Positions 47,697 to 60,800 of a stretch of 64,000 nucleotides of DNA are shown one piece after another. The notes under the pieces are model-generated. The model was not told the origin of the DNA. It saw only the letters and a list, made by a program, of their open reading frames with translations, and made no database searches. The first letter of the stretch is position 1, and each line of letters begins with the position of its first letter. The DNA comes from Maylandia zebra (taxonomy: Eukaryota; Chordata; Actinopteri; Cichliformes; Cichlidae). A program made the position numbers and the translations under genes. Where the stretch lies: contig NC_135167.1 in the NCBI RefSeq assembly GCF_041146795.1, positions 35,663,954 to 35,727,953 on the forward strand, given 5' to 3'.

Positions 47697-48991
47697 TTAA
47701 GGCTCTGTATCGAACATCTTTTTTCTTCCACCCATGCCAGTTTTGTCTTTGATTTTTTTTTACCCCAGTCGCCCGTTTGCTTCTCCTAAGAAACACATTC
47801 AAAGGAAAGCAGTAACAAAAAGTGAAGCCTTTCATGTTGCGTTCTGATCTTACTAATTTTTTTCAGTGAAGGATGCTACTATGTGCTCCATCTGCCTAAT
47901 ATAACATCAAAAGCACCTACCTCGTCCTTCACTTCCTTCTTAACCTGCTTAAGGCTGGCTCTCAGGTCCATGGACACTTTATGTTTGGAGCCCAGCAGGC
48001 CAGCCAGCATGGCATCGGCTGACATCCGCACCTTTTTCAGGACTGGCTTCTTAAACCTCCCATTCAGATACTGAATCTTCAACTTAAGGTCATCAACCTG
48101 ACATAGAACACTGTTGTTCAGACATATGTGTTTTGGTAATAACAACAACAAACATTTTAGAATAAATTAGAATAAATTTTTAAAAATTATTTTTAAACTA
48201 AAAAAATGTCACTTTGATTAAAGATCTTGCCAATACAGAAAAAATGAAAAATGATTTTGGCAATTACATATACTGTTACTTTAGGGGAGCTGTGGCATAA
48301 ACCTTACATCGGGAGGTGTTATAACTGTATAATTATATATACATACAGTATATATATATACTGTATAATAATTATACTGTATAACTGTATAACTTTATAA
48401 TGGCAGAAGAAGCTTCTGAATACAACACCTTGTTGGATTTTGCCACTTTGACCTCCATGTTGTATCGCTCCTCATCCACCAAATCAATCTGCTTGTGAAG
48501 TTTGCAACACAGCTCCTGGAGTTATGATAGATAGAAGGAGTGAGAAAGTTTATTTGTTTGTCTGTTTTTTCAATCATAAACACGACACACTTAACAGCAG
48601 TGTACTATCCTGAACATTTTTCTTACAAAGCAAGTTTTCTATCATCTCCAACTTTCTATAGTTGCTGGGTAGGGGATGGATACAGAGGAAGAGTAGAGCT
48701 TGCACACTTTCATTTTCCGGTGATGTTATGGATGTTAAAGGCAAGTGCACCAGAACAAATACTTTCTCCTCTAAAACCAAACTACAGCTTCCATAGGTGA
48801 ACAAAAAGCCTGCTAAGTTAATCATCAGTCATGAACAAATTCTCCAGGTGCCGTAGGTTTACCTGGAGATCCTGCATACTGCCAGGAATGAAAAGGGCTG
48901 TGCAATTCTCTTCCAAGTACTGCATTTTCTCCCTCTCAGCTTCTCGGGCTTCCTCTTCCAGCATTTCTTGGCCAACTTGCAGCACCAAGCT
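47697..48991 (-). CDS. troponin I family gene, frameshifted in last exon, N-terminus not secure
   Basis: Troponin I is the inhibitory subunit of the striated-muscle troponin complex. Four exons are clear: 48991-48863 (SLVLQVGQEMLEEEAREAER to FIPGSMQDLQ), 48515-48429 (ELCCKLHKQIDLVDEERYNM), 48097-47921 (the inhibitory and switch region, FKKPVLKKVRMSADAML then LLGSKHKVSMDLRASLKQVK) and 47785-47697. All internal junctions are phase 0. In the last exon the expected EKQTGDWGK and GMGGRKKMFDTEP with a TAA stop are both present but in different frames, separated by an A9 run (minus strand, 47753-47761). Read as given, the frame runs past the normal stop. The basic first exon was not found. A 54-bp phase-0 candidate at 49573-49626 (MSQLREMKDTQVRQPTVQ) is weak. 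The exact paralogue (tnni1, 2 or 4 type) cannot be fixed. Confidence 0.85.
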
Positions 48992-49194
48992 CTGAGAGAG
49001 GGAGGAGAAGATGGCAGAAGATGACTATCAAACACAGTCAGGCCGTTTTGATCAGGTGAGTTTGTAAATGCACTGTGCTTAAATAACACATTACTGCTAG
49101 TGCTTTCCTTTCCCTTGATTTGTTTACAATAAAGAGGTGCTTCCTTTACTGAACAGCCAAACTGAATCCTCAAATAAATTTTCAAGGAAACATA

Positions 49195-49440
49195 TACTCA
49201 CTGCCCACTGTACACCTATCTAGCACTGAGTCTGAGCCCCTTTTTGCCTTCAGAACTGCTTTAATTATTCGTGGCAGAGATTCAACAAGGTGCTGGACAC
49301 ATTCTGGAGAGATTTGTGTCCAAATGGACATAACAGCATCACAAGGTTGCCAGCTGCACATCCATCACATGATCTGATGACTTCAGAGGCTATTTGAGTA
49401 AAATATTCAAATTCATGTTTAATGAAGCCTGGCCATCGCA
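49195..49440. repeat. Dispersed repeat fragment, same family as 56305-57150
   Basis: AGATTCAACAAGGTGCTGGA, ATTCTGGAGAGATTTGTGTC and ATGGACATAACAGCATCAC match the corresponding part of the longer copy at 56305-57150. Confidence 0.6.
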
Positions 49441-50620
49441 CTCTCCTGTTGGAGCACAGACAGGAAGAAAGGAGCAAAAACTCACACAGTATATCATTAA
49501 TGACTTAAACAGTTGATATCAAAGTTATTACTGATTTCCAATAAGTATTTAGTTAATGCTTTAATACTATACCTGCACTGTTGGCTGTCTAACCTGAGTA
49601 TCTTTCATTTCTCTGAGCTGTGACATCCTTAGAAAATGAATCTCCACATCAATATCCCTAATGGTCATGGGAATATTTTACACTTTATGATCTCTGATGA
49701 TGACTAATATTTATACCAAATTTAAATATGTTGATCTGACTAATATTGCCAAATCTGTGTTCATTTCACAGAGCCATTATGTGATATATTTATACATCTT
49801 TTATATCACATTATAGGAACAAACTTCCTCAGTACTTATAATCACAGATCAAACTTTTCTCATTGCCTTCGCATTTAAATGACCTGAATCAGATCATTAT
49901 TTCATTTTTGTAACCTTTATTTTCTAGTTTTATCCATTTCTTTTTATTTCAACTCATGTTTGGCTTCCATTCTTTTGATTTTTTTCCCCTGTTAAATCCC
50001 ACTGAAAGGTATCTTTTCAATCCTGCCTTGGGATCCTTTTTTTAAGGTCTTTCATGTTTTAGGTAAAATCACTTTGAACTGCCACGAAAAGTTCAACATA
50101 AAAAAGTTTGAAGCTTTAGTCCTAATCCCAGAACGTGTTGGCATTATACATTTTGTAATGAAGGTGAATTAAATTGTGATTGCTCAGCATACAGCGATTA
50201 TAAAGGTTTTCTGCAAGGCAATGTTTGACTTTAATTGGAAAAAAAGGGAAATACACATTACATTTCAAATTAAAAGCTTAAACACAAGCAAGAAAATATG
50301 GTTATCCATACAGAGAGACAAGTCACTTTCACTATACGATACAAAAAAAACCAAAGGAAACCAAAACAGGCTTTGAGGCATTTTTAAAGTTTCAGTAGAA
50401 CTTAATAATCTCAGTAAGCAGTCAACTATTCCACAGTTTAGAATTAACAATTACATCTGTATCTGTACATGGGCACAATAAATCAAAAATGCTGACAATG
50501 TCTGGCTGTGAATATAGATACTTTCCTACTATATCTTGTACTGAATGCAATGATGTGAAACGGTGTGACAATAACTTCAAAATAAAAGCTTACAATCACT
50601 GAGAGCATCATGGGAGGGAG

Positions 50621-50627
<7 letters not shown>

Positions 50628-50687
<60 letters not shown>
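50628..50687. repeat. (CA)n microsatellite
   Basis: About 30 uninterrupted CA units lie next to the 3' end of the LINE at 50693-52730. Confidence 0.95.
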
Positions 50688-50689
<2 letters not shown>

Positions 50690-50922
50690 TCCAAATCAAA
50701 TCAAATCAAATCACTTTTATTGTCACATCACATGTGCAGGTACATTGGTACAGCACATGTGAGTGAAATTCTTGTGTGCCAGCTTCACAAGCAACAGAGT
50801 TGTGCAAAATACAATAATGTAAACAAGCAAAATACAAGAATGGCTACATCTGAAACTAATAAATATATGTACAATATATAATAGTATATGCATTTCTGGA
50901 TGTGTATACTAAATATTTTTCT

Positions 50923-50925
<3 letters not shown>

Positions 50926-50981
<56 letters not shown>
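50926..50981. repeat. (GT)n microsatellite in LINE 3' UTR
   Basis: About 27 GT units lie inside the LINE. Confidence 0.9.
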
Positions 50982-50984
<3 letters not shown>

Positions 50985-52047
50985 ACATATTTTACAAATT
51001 AAATAGAGTAAACAATAAATAAAATATATAAAATAAAATATACAGAGTGAGACATGTGCAAAACAGTGGCGTTATTGTACAGTATGGAGTGCATAATGTT
51101 AAAGTTCCAGTAGTGAAGCTGAGGTGTCTATGAAGTGTTCAGCAGTCTGATGGCCTGATGGAAAAAGCTGTCTCTCAGTCTGCTGGTACGGGACCGGATG
51201 CTGCAGAACCTCCTTCCTGATGGAAGTAGTCTGAACAGTTTATGGCTGGGGTGACTGGAGTCCTTGATGATCCTCCCCGCTTTCCTCAGGCACCGCTTCC
51301 TGTAGATGTCTTGGAGGGAGGGAAGCTCACCTCCAATTATCCGTTCAGAGCACCGCACTACTCGCTGGAGAGCTTTGCGGTTGTAGGCGGTGCTGTTGCC
51401 ATACCAGGTGGTGATGCATCCAGTGAGAATGCTCTCAATGGCACAGTGATAGAAGGTCCTGAGGATGCGGGGGCTCATGCCAAATCTTTTCAGTCTCCTG
51501 AGAAAGAAGAGGCGCTGCTGCGCCTTCTTCACTGTTTTATTTGTGTGTACTGACCACGTAAGATCCTCAGCCAGATGTACACCAAGGAACCGGAAGCTGC
51601 TCACTCTCTCCACAGCAGCGCCGTTGATGGTGATGGGGGTGTGTACTTCTCTGCACCTCCGGAAGTCCACTATCAACTCCTTTGTTTTTGCGACGTTGAG
51701 GGTGAGATGGTTGTCTTGACACCAGTGGGTCAGGGCGCTGACCTCCTCCCTGTAAGCCGTCTCATCACCAATAGTGATAAGACCCACCACTGTAGTGTCG
51801 TCCGCAAACTTCACAATGATGTTGGAGTTGTTAGTGGCCGTGCAGTCGTAGGTGTAGAGTGAGTACAGGAGAGGGCTCAGTACACACCCCTGTGGAGCAC
51901 CAGTGTTCAGTGTGACGGGGGATGAGGTGATGCTGCCCAGTTTGACCACTTGGCGTCTGTCAGACAGGAAGCTAAGGATCCAGCTGCAGAGGGAGCTGCT
52001 CAGTCCTAGATCCTGCAGTTTCCTGTCCAGCTTCGAGGGAACGATGG

Positions 52048-52209
52048 CATGGTAAATGGCCTGCATTTGTATAGCGCTTTTCTAGTCCCTAAGGACCCCA
52101 AAGCGCTTTACACTACATTCAGTCATTCACCCATTCACACACACATTCACACACTGGCGATGGCAAGCTACATTGTAGCCACAGCTGCCCTGGGGCGCAC
52201 TGACAGAGG
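52048..52209. mobile_element. SINE fragment inserted in LINE, with 6-bp target duplication
   Basis: The 162-bp insert carries the AGCGCTTTTC/AAAGCGCTTTACA tail and the CACACTGGCGATGGCAAGC body of the SINE seen at 5281-5575. CGATGG flanks it at 52042-52047 and 52210-52215. Removing it and one CGATGG restores the polymerase reading frame. Confidence 0.85.
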
Positions 52210-53158
52210 CGATGGTATTGAATGCTGAGCTGTAATCTACAAACAGCATTCTCACATACGTGTCTCTCTTCTCCAGGTGTGACAGGGCAGTATGTAGTGT
52301 CAGGGCTATGGCATCAACAGTGGACCTGTTGTGGCGGTATGCGAACTGTAGAGGGTCCAGTGAGTCGGGTAGTGCAGAGCAGATGAAGTCCCTGACCAGC
52401 TTCTCGAAGCATTTGCTTACGATGGGGGTCAGCGCTACAGGTCGCCAGTCGTTCAATGAGGAGATGGTGGAGGATTTGGGTACAGGGACGATGGTGGCCA
52501 TTTTGAAGCAGGCTGGGACTACAGACAGAGTGAGGGAAAGGTTGAAGATGTGCGTGAACACTCCAGCCAGCTGAGCCGCGCATGACTTGAGGACGCGGCC
52601 GGGAATCCCGTCCGGACCAGTAGCTTTGCGTGCGTTCACCTTCCTGAAGCACCTCCGCACATCCTCCTCAGACACAGTGTGCGCACTTCCCGGGGTATAT
52701 CCAACAATTGTTTGAATATTCGGACTTGCATTGTCCTTGTACAATGGATGCCAAAGAAATAATGTATTTGTTGTCACAAAAAAAGGTAGAGCAGGAACTT
52801 CGAAACAAGTTTTGTTTTGTTTTTGTTTGTTTTGTTTTTAAGGTGGGGGAATATCTAGCATTAAAAAAGTAATTCAGGCTGATAGTTTTGTGTGGAAACA
52901 TGCTTATGTAAATAAACGACAATTATTTATATTTGAAAAGTTTATTCGCGTTATTTTTCCTACATTTAGTTGATTCTTTGATTCTTTTTGATGCTATTAA
53001 ATGAAAATAAATCGCTATAAACTAGAGCTGGAGATCATGTGACGTGATCATCGTGTCGTATTGCTTACTAGAGTAAACAACAATGTAAAAACAATGGGTA
53101 CACTGACGCTGTTACTAAAGGAGTACAGTAAAGCTTTATTTATTTATTTTTCAAGTGA

Positions 53159-53268
53159 CCGGAAGTTGTGTGTTTATTTCGGTAAATAAAGCTCACCGTT
53201 ACCTCGCTGACCGGAAGTGATGTCGTCATGTATTAGGACTAGCTTGACAGTGCTGTGAAGATGGCGGC
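53159..53268 (+). promoter_or_regulatory. glg1 promoter: two ETS sites and a YY1 site at the start codon
   Basis: CCGGAAGT occurs at 53159-53166 and 53211-53218, 52 bases apart, matching ETS/GABP binding sites. AAGATGGCGGC at 53258-53268 overlaps the start codon and matches the YY1 consensus typical of TATA-less housekeeping promoters. The surroundings are CpG-rich. Function is inferred. Confidence 0.6.
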
Positions 53269-56200
53269 GTACAGTCGCGCTCAGCTGCTGCTGCTGTTGT
53301 CGTCCGTGTGCCTCTGCAGTTTCGGCTCCGTCCTCGGCTTGAAGGCTGCCAGCGGCCCGGCCGAGCTTCACAACCCGCCCGTCCTGAGACCCGCTGATCC
53401 GCCGGCGAAGGATGCACCTGCAGCCGCAGCCGCTGGGGCCTCACAGCCTCGAAGGGCGACCGGTTGGAAGCTGTCGGAAGAGGAGGCCTGCCGGGAGGAC
53501 CTGACCCGCCTCTGTCCCAAGCACACCTGGACCAACAACCTGGCAGTGCTGGAGTGTCTGCAGGACCGCAAAGAGGTAGGCGCCCTCCCCACGGTAAAGT
53601 GTTCGGGTTCAGGTGAGGTGATGGGCATCTGCTGGGTGTGTCGCCCCAGTGGGTTTAGTCACCCCGGTTGTCAGCATGGCTGTGATGCAGAGGTGAACAT
53701 CTGCACCTCCATCCGTGTGACGCTCCGGGCAGCCGTTTAAACACACTTTTTCTTTTAGTACGTCAAAAATCCACGATTTACCCGACATCCACACACGCAT
53801 ACAGAGATAGTGGCGTATTTAGTGCTTTTAAAACTCTCTCTCTCTGTGTGTGTGTGTGTGTGTGTGTGTTTTGTTTTTGTTTTGTTTTTTAACAAAAGTG
53901 AACAAAAAACGTAGTTCCTTCAAAAAACGAAACTTGAAGGTCTTCAAGTGCTAAGTGTAGATTTTATCCCAAATTGATATCTACCTGTTAGTTTTCTCTT
54001 ACTTGCTTGTGGTCAGTTGATGAGACTGTGTGAAAAGCCCCTCATCCTGAAAATCTGCTCACTTTTTTATGTTTAAGTAAATTGTGTGTTTTTCAACCTA
54101 GGAATGTTCACACTTCAGCACAGAGGCTCTTGCCCTGTGGCCCCAGGAGTAAATAAAAGGTATCCCCTGTAGTAATCCACACTACTCTGTCTGTGTGGCC
54201 TTAACTGATGTTCCATGAGCACAATCAAAAATCATGTCTGCTGTTATAAATGCTTATAAACTGGTTGTGTTTAGGCTGTAGGCTGAAGAGCAACTAGCTA
54301 AATGAAACCTGATTAGTCTTTAAACAACAAATAGATTAATCTCTACCAAAAATATCAGGCTTAATCTGATTAACTGTTTAATCATTTTTTAATTTATTCC
54401 ACATGACATCCCGAATGAACTTCACCCCCTTCTCGACCTCTGCACCTGGCAGGGCTGTCTCAACTGCATTCTGTAGTTTAAGGGAGAGGTTTTAATGTGC
54501 TTTGTGCTTTTACCACCCCTCTTTCCACCTCAGTGCAGTACTTATTAACCTGGTGAGGTGTGAAGTGTGTGGTGTGAGTGCAGTCATCCAGCTGTCAGGT
54601 GACTTGCCGGCTGAAGTTAAACCCCAGTTAAACATGATTCCTGTCTTGTTTCTTTGTGCCATAGTGACGAAGAATACAACCAACTTTCACACTCTGTGCC
54701 TGTTTAAAGATTGGCCGCCTACATGCACAGATTCTCTTATTTTTATCTAATTTCTTTCCATAAATAAACAAGCAAGGGACACTACTACAACTAGAGATCA
54801 AATTATTTGTTTGTTAATCAGTAACCGCTGTGGTCTTGCAGTTCTTCAGTCTCACTCTTAATGCGTCCAGTGAAGGATACCCTCACAGCCTGCTTTATTA
54901 CATGACCATATGATAAACATACAGTGTTTATAATAATAATAATAATGGATTGGATTTATATAGCGCTTTTCAAGGCACCCAAAGCGCTTTACAATGCCAC
55001 TATTCATTCACTCTCACATTCACACACTGGTGGAGGCAAGCTACAGGCAAGTTTACAGTCTGAATCTGATTTTTTCCCCCCAGATTGTTATCTTGCTTTC
55101 TAGGTCAGTTCACTTCTTACCTATTTAATTATTTTAAAAGTGTTTCCTCATGCAAAGTGTCCTAAGCTGCACTGCAGCTATTAGAAGTGATTGTTCAAGC
55201 AAAGTCTCCTGCCTCGTGTCATTTTTAAATTGAACATCTTTGGGTAAAACACTAAAGCACTTCTGAAGAAGTCACCCGAGCTTGTGACGTGACTATAGTA
55301 CATTTCGTGATGGTTTTAGTTGAAAAATGCTTTAAATTCAACAAATAATTATACATACATACAGCGATATGTTTTTTCCTTTATATTGTAAATGTTTGCT
55401 TTTTTGTCTCTGCTTTAAAAAAGTTGGATTCAAATCTAAAGAAAAATATATCAGTTTGATTAAAAGGCTACACACACAGACACACACACCCACACCAACT
55501 TAAAACAGGGTCAGATTACTCATTAATCTCTTCCTGATAAGATCCTTTACACTAGCTCATATTTATAAAACAATCATAAAAATTTTAAAACCATATGAAG
55601 GGTTTTGGAAATACTGACTTGAACCATGTTATTTTATTTCACTTGGCTTTTTTTGTGGGGGTTTGGGATCACAAATTTAGATCTATTCCAAGATTTCACA
55701 TGTATCAGATATTTTAAAAGGAACAAAAAATTCAGCGGCCCAAATTGAGACCTAAAAATTCAGCATATAAGGAATTTGTTCTGTCATTTGTATCATACTA
55801 AATTCCATTATTTTAAAAGTACAAGCAGAAGACATTTCTCTGTTATGCTAGATGTATAGATTGTGTTCACTTTTGATTTACTTTGATGTTTAAGTTATTT
55901 ATTTAATTTAGTTTTATGTATAATTGTTTTTCCCAGTAGGAAATTTGGTACACAAAGCTGAGAAAAATGCAGAGTAATAAGACATTCCTGCAATAAATTC
56001 TCTCTTTTCTTCATAAAGTTTACGGTGAAATGGTTTCAAAGAGGAGCTGATTTAACTTTCTGTCATTTCAGAAAAACGCAACAGCAATTTTCCTCGTATA
56101 AAAGCACTTTGAGTGCTCAGTTAGAGTAGAAAAGGGCTAGATACTGTAAGAACCAGCCCATTTACAATAATTACCCCACACTTTGTAGTTTGGTAACATT

Positions 56201-57623
56201 CAGGAAAGCATGAGAGCCTCTTGTATTGCACTGAACATTTAGCTAGGTCTAGCAAAAAGGAAGGAGGCTGGTAGAGAATCTACCTTGTTATTTATATCCA
56301 CACTCACTGGTCACTTCATTAAAAAACATCTTGTTAATATTGAGTTTACATCCCTTTTGCCTTCAGTGCTTCCTTAAGTCTTTGGGGAATAGATTCAGTA
56401 AGTTGTTGGAAACATTCTTCAGAGATTTTGGTCCATATTGACATGACAGCATCAGTTCCTGCAGATTTCTGCACATGAATGATCTGCATTTCCTGTTCCA
56501 TCACATCCCAAAGGTCCTTAGGTGGATTAAAATCTGTTGTTCATAGAGAATGTTTGAGTCCAGTCAAAAAAGAAACCAGTTGAAGATGATTTGAGCCTTT
56601 TGGCATGCTGCATTATCCTGCTGGAAGTAACTATCATCTGATGGGCTACCATTCCATTACAGCATCACCATCACTGTTGATACAAGGAAGAATGCATCCA
56701 TGTTTTCAAATTCTGACTCCACCATGAAAAATCTTGTATTAAAGACTCATCAGACCAGGAAACTTTTTCCAGTCTCCTATTTTCCAATTTTGCTGAACCC
56801 ATGCAAATTATATTCAGGTTCCCTTTCTGACAAGAACTTGGTGTGGGCTTCTTCTGCAGTAGCCCATCTGCTTCCAGGATCAATGTGTTTTTTGCTCAGA
56901 GATGCTCGTCTGCATACCTTGCAATCACATTACTGTTGCCTTCCACTCAGACTAGAGCATGGCACCAACAAGCACACCACGTTCAAAGACACCTCAGTTA
57001 CCTCTCTTTCTCATTCTGATCCTCAGTTTGAACTTCAGCAGGCTGTCTTGACCCTTGCTACATGCCTAAATACTTTGCGTTGCTGCCATATCATTGGCTA
57101 ATTAGATATTTCCATTAGTAAGCACTTTAACAGGTCTACCAAATCAAGTGTCTGGTTAACATAAGTTGGCCAATATACAATATAGAGCAAAATAATGAAA
57201 AAAATATAATTTAATGCAATAGAAAATGACACATGTTCACTGATAGACTTAATACATTTAAAAGACATTTTGTACAGTGATAATAGATTTCCATGTCTTT
57301 TATCAACCTCAGTCATTGTCACAAATACAGCAAAAGCTTAAAGTATCACCACGTCAGTCTCATTTTGCACTGTACTCCACAGATATACACAGTTACATGG
57401 TTCTGTATAAATAGATAATGGAGGACAAAATGATGATGATAAAAGACTTAACATATAATGTGTTCATAGCCAATAAGAAATTATAATTGCTTTACATTAA
57501 AGAATATTTTAAATGAGCTATCTTGCAAACCATTTGTTACACAACCCGTACTGTCCCTGAAAAAAATTTCCCATGTGAGTTTTTTTTTAATCATCATGTT
57601 AACTTCATCTGCTCTTTCACTCA

Positions 57624-57670
<47 letters not shown>

Positions 57671-57795
57671 ACACCTCCTCCAGCAGCCCTGAGTGATGCC
57701 CTCTTTACAGAGATAATTACATTGCTTTGACTCTATAACAGCTGTGGCCTCCCGAAGAGGTAAATGGCTCTTATAAATCTGCCTCTTCTCTAGAG

Positions 57796-57882
<87 letters not shown>

Positions 57883-60800
57883 GTGGCAGTAACAGGGGCA
57901 GCTGAGCAGCATGAGCTTTCAGTACACCCAGTTTGAGAATCTATTTGTGGTGGTGTAAGCCCTGAAATCTGACAGCTGATAGACGTCTGAGAAACAACAA
58001 CACAGTTATAAAGTAACAGCAAGTCACTTTGCAATAGCAGAAAGAAGCCAGGGATATTTCTAGAGCTGTGGTCATTAAGGCATTGTGACAAATAATAACT
58101 ATGGGGAGATAGCGTGCCAGGATGCTGTGTAGCTATGGGTGGCATTTGCAGTCCTACAATTCTTTTTTTACTCAGTGTTTCTGCTTATACCGTAGTAACA
58201 TCGTTGTCCTAAGTGCAATGTTCAGGATTTAAAGGAAACGCTGATGTAGTCACAGAGAAAGAGGCTACCGTTGGTCCCGTCAAACAAAAACAGCCCCAGG
58301 CGGGTCATTAATACAATGGACAATTAAAGCTGTTTATGTTTAAATTGATGATGAAGTATCTCTAACTCTGATAGACTGCTATTTCCTTTACATTAATTTG
58401 GATGGTTTAACAGGGCAAAAGCCTATTCGGTGGTGGAGGTGTGATGATTTAAGCTTGTGTTTTTATGCGTAGGCACCTTTCAGTTATTAAGTCGATCATG
58501 AACCCTTTTGTACACTGTAATATTCTAGAGTCAAATGTGAGGCCATCTGTATGACAGATAAAGCTTGTTCCAAACTGACAAGTTCTCATCTCTTCTTGGG
58601 GCTCCTAGTGTCAAGTTGTAAGCATTGCCTCTACAATGACACATAAAAAGATCTCTAAAAGTTTAGTTGCGTTAAGGAATTAGTGATATCTCTCGGTGTG
58701 TCCATCTCCATGAGTAGTTTCTGCTGTATAGTTATTTCAATGACTTAGTCGCAGAAAAAGCCAGGCTACTTTTAACATGTATAGAGTTGTACATGTAGAG
58801 TCTTCAGTGGAACACATCAGCCCCAATTTGTTTTATCTCTCTGCCCCTTACCAAGGCACAATTATCCTTTCCACTTCAGTTTGATCAGTCTAGTTGATTA
58901 ATATGGTCTTTTTTCAAAAGCCTTTGATGTGAATGGATCAGCTCTTCATTAATTAATAACTCATAGTATGACTAGTTTTTTTTAGTTTTTTTTTTTAAAT
59001 TTGGGAACCCACCAAGGGTTTGTATCCTTATTACACTGATTTCTTTGTGTCTGAAGCATTTAGTGGAAATGAGAGTTTAAAATCAAAAGAAGGCCTTTTG
59101 TCGCTGTTCCCGTGGGCGCAGCAGAGTTATCACAAAGTGCTTTCATGTCTTTTTACAGCAAAGTGATGTGGAGATGTAAGAAGAGCTTCTGCTGCTGGCT
59201 TTTGTCTGATAGTCAAGGATGTTGTGGGCGAGTCTATGAAGAGCTTCTGCTGCTTTGTTCATATTAAACTGCTGCGTTTTGGAGAAAAAAAACATTACTT
59301 TGCTCAGCGCTTTAGGGCAATGTTGGTGGTATTTTTGAACTGTTCTTTCTGAAGCTAAAGGGACAGTTCCAAAAATGCACTCTATGTATTTTCAATCTCA
59401 CTCAGTTGCACTAAAATCCTACCTTCGATTTAGCCATGGAGCACGAGTCTAGGTTTTACATAGTAGGCGAGTCAGTAGGCACATTTCTTGTCTGCACTGC
59501 TTTCCTTTATTTTTGCAGAGGTTGGTTTTACAAAAATGTTTTTTCCGAGATATTAAAAAACCCCTTGTTGAACAAAAGTGTAACACCATCTAAATTGACT
59601 AAGGCAACAGAACTTCAAAAAATGAAAGGCTATAGTTTATCTAAGCCTTATGTATATTGTTCTGAAAAGTGGCTGACTGAAGTTGAAATAGGGTTGATAT
59701 TATGTAAGCTAGTGTTAGCTCAACGTTTCTGCAAATCGTACTTGGCCCACCTCTTTTTGTGGCTACTAGAGCACAGATTTATTCATTTAAAATCATCTTT
59801 CAGGATAGCAACATTAAATAATTTTATATGCAGATAGAAGAATTCTACCTTGTGATAAAAGTCCTAAATTGTACAAAGTAACTTTACAAAAAGCGAAAAT
59901 TTAGCTTTTAGGCCACATTACTTACTAGTAGCAAAATTTACCCGAGTTTCCAATCAGTTTGTTAATAGTTCAGTTCCATCTTTTCTTAGATGTCATGCTA
60001 ACATTAAACTACATTGGGTGAAGATAATAAAAGATAATACAAATATAGCTTCGCTCCTTAAGTGTATATATTGACCAACTTAATTGACCTATACCAATTA
60101 TTAGCACCCGGCTATATATTAACCAATATTATCTATTTGTTGATTTATTGGGACCAACATTTATAATGGCCAATAACTAAAAGTAAAGAAGCAATGGGAG
60201 AAACACCCGTCAACCATATTATGAGTGTTGATGTTGCATAGTTTTCTGTCAGAGGGCGCTATTCTGTATTGGAAACACGTTTACAAGTCCATGAACACAA
60301 GCATAGCTGAGCATAGTGTAAATCAGTAGTCAACAACTTTTGATAGTAAAACAAACTTTATTTTAAAAATGCATATATTAATTAAAACGGTCTTAAATTC
60401 TTAGATAACTGTGCATAAACAAATTTTAGGGAAATCTGTTTTTATGTGTCTGAATGAAAAAAGCGTTGCCCAGTATATCAGATTTTTAAATGACCAAATC
60501 TTGGTGATATAAAATCAGTCTTAACAATCGTCATATAATGAAAATTAGCAACATTTAACTGGAAACTCTGCCTATACTCACATGGCCTTAGGAAAATGGA
60601 CTGCTTGCCAACAAGCTCAACAGTTTTAAAGGGTTTCAGTGTAACTAACCGTGCCTTTGCTGAGTCTTGTTGTTGGTTTATTAACCAATGCATGGTGCAG
60701 TAGGTTCAGCATATAAATATAACTAATAAAACAAAAAACCTTCCGATACCTCTAAACACACTTACTATCTTATTATATCTAGTTTGTTCAACCAGTGCAC

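Larger units (their letters stand above)
50693..52730 (-). mobile_element. L2/CR1-like LINE with reverse-transcriptase remains
   Basis: The minus strand encodes a non-LTR polymerase in two blocks. About 52730-52210 has [40 protein letters not shown] and a YSSAFNTI segment. 52047-51128 continues with VPSKLDRKLQDLG, GAPQGCVLSPLLYSLYT, the catalytic FADD box (KFADDTTVVG) and a C-terminal LPSGRRFCSIRSR region. The blocks are separated by a SINE fragment (52048-52209). A tail with repeated CAAAT units (50696-50712, plus strand) ends the element, and a GT tract (about 50926-50981) lies within the 3' UTR. Apart from the insertion the polymerase frame is long and clean, suggesting a fairly recent copy. 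Confidence 0.88.
49627..53150. other. Intergenic DNA between troponin I and glg1
   Basis: This contains the LINE at 50693-52730, two microsatellites and AT-rich sequence. Apart from the LINE, nothing coding is supported. Plus-strand open frames at 51242-51862 and 52260-52574 are antisense to the LINE polymerase. Confidence 0.6.

Noticed and set aside
51242..52574. Several plus-strand open frames
   Set aside because: They are antisense shadows of the LINE reverse transcriptase on the minus strand.
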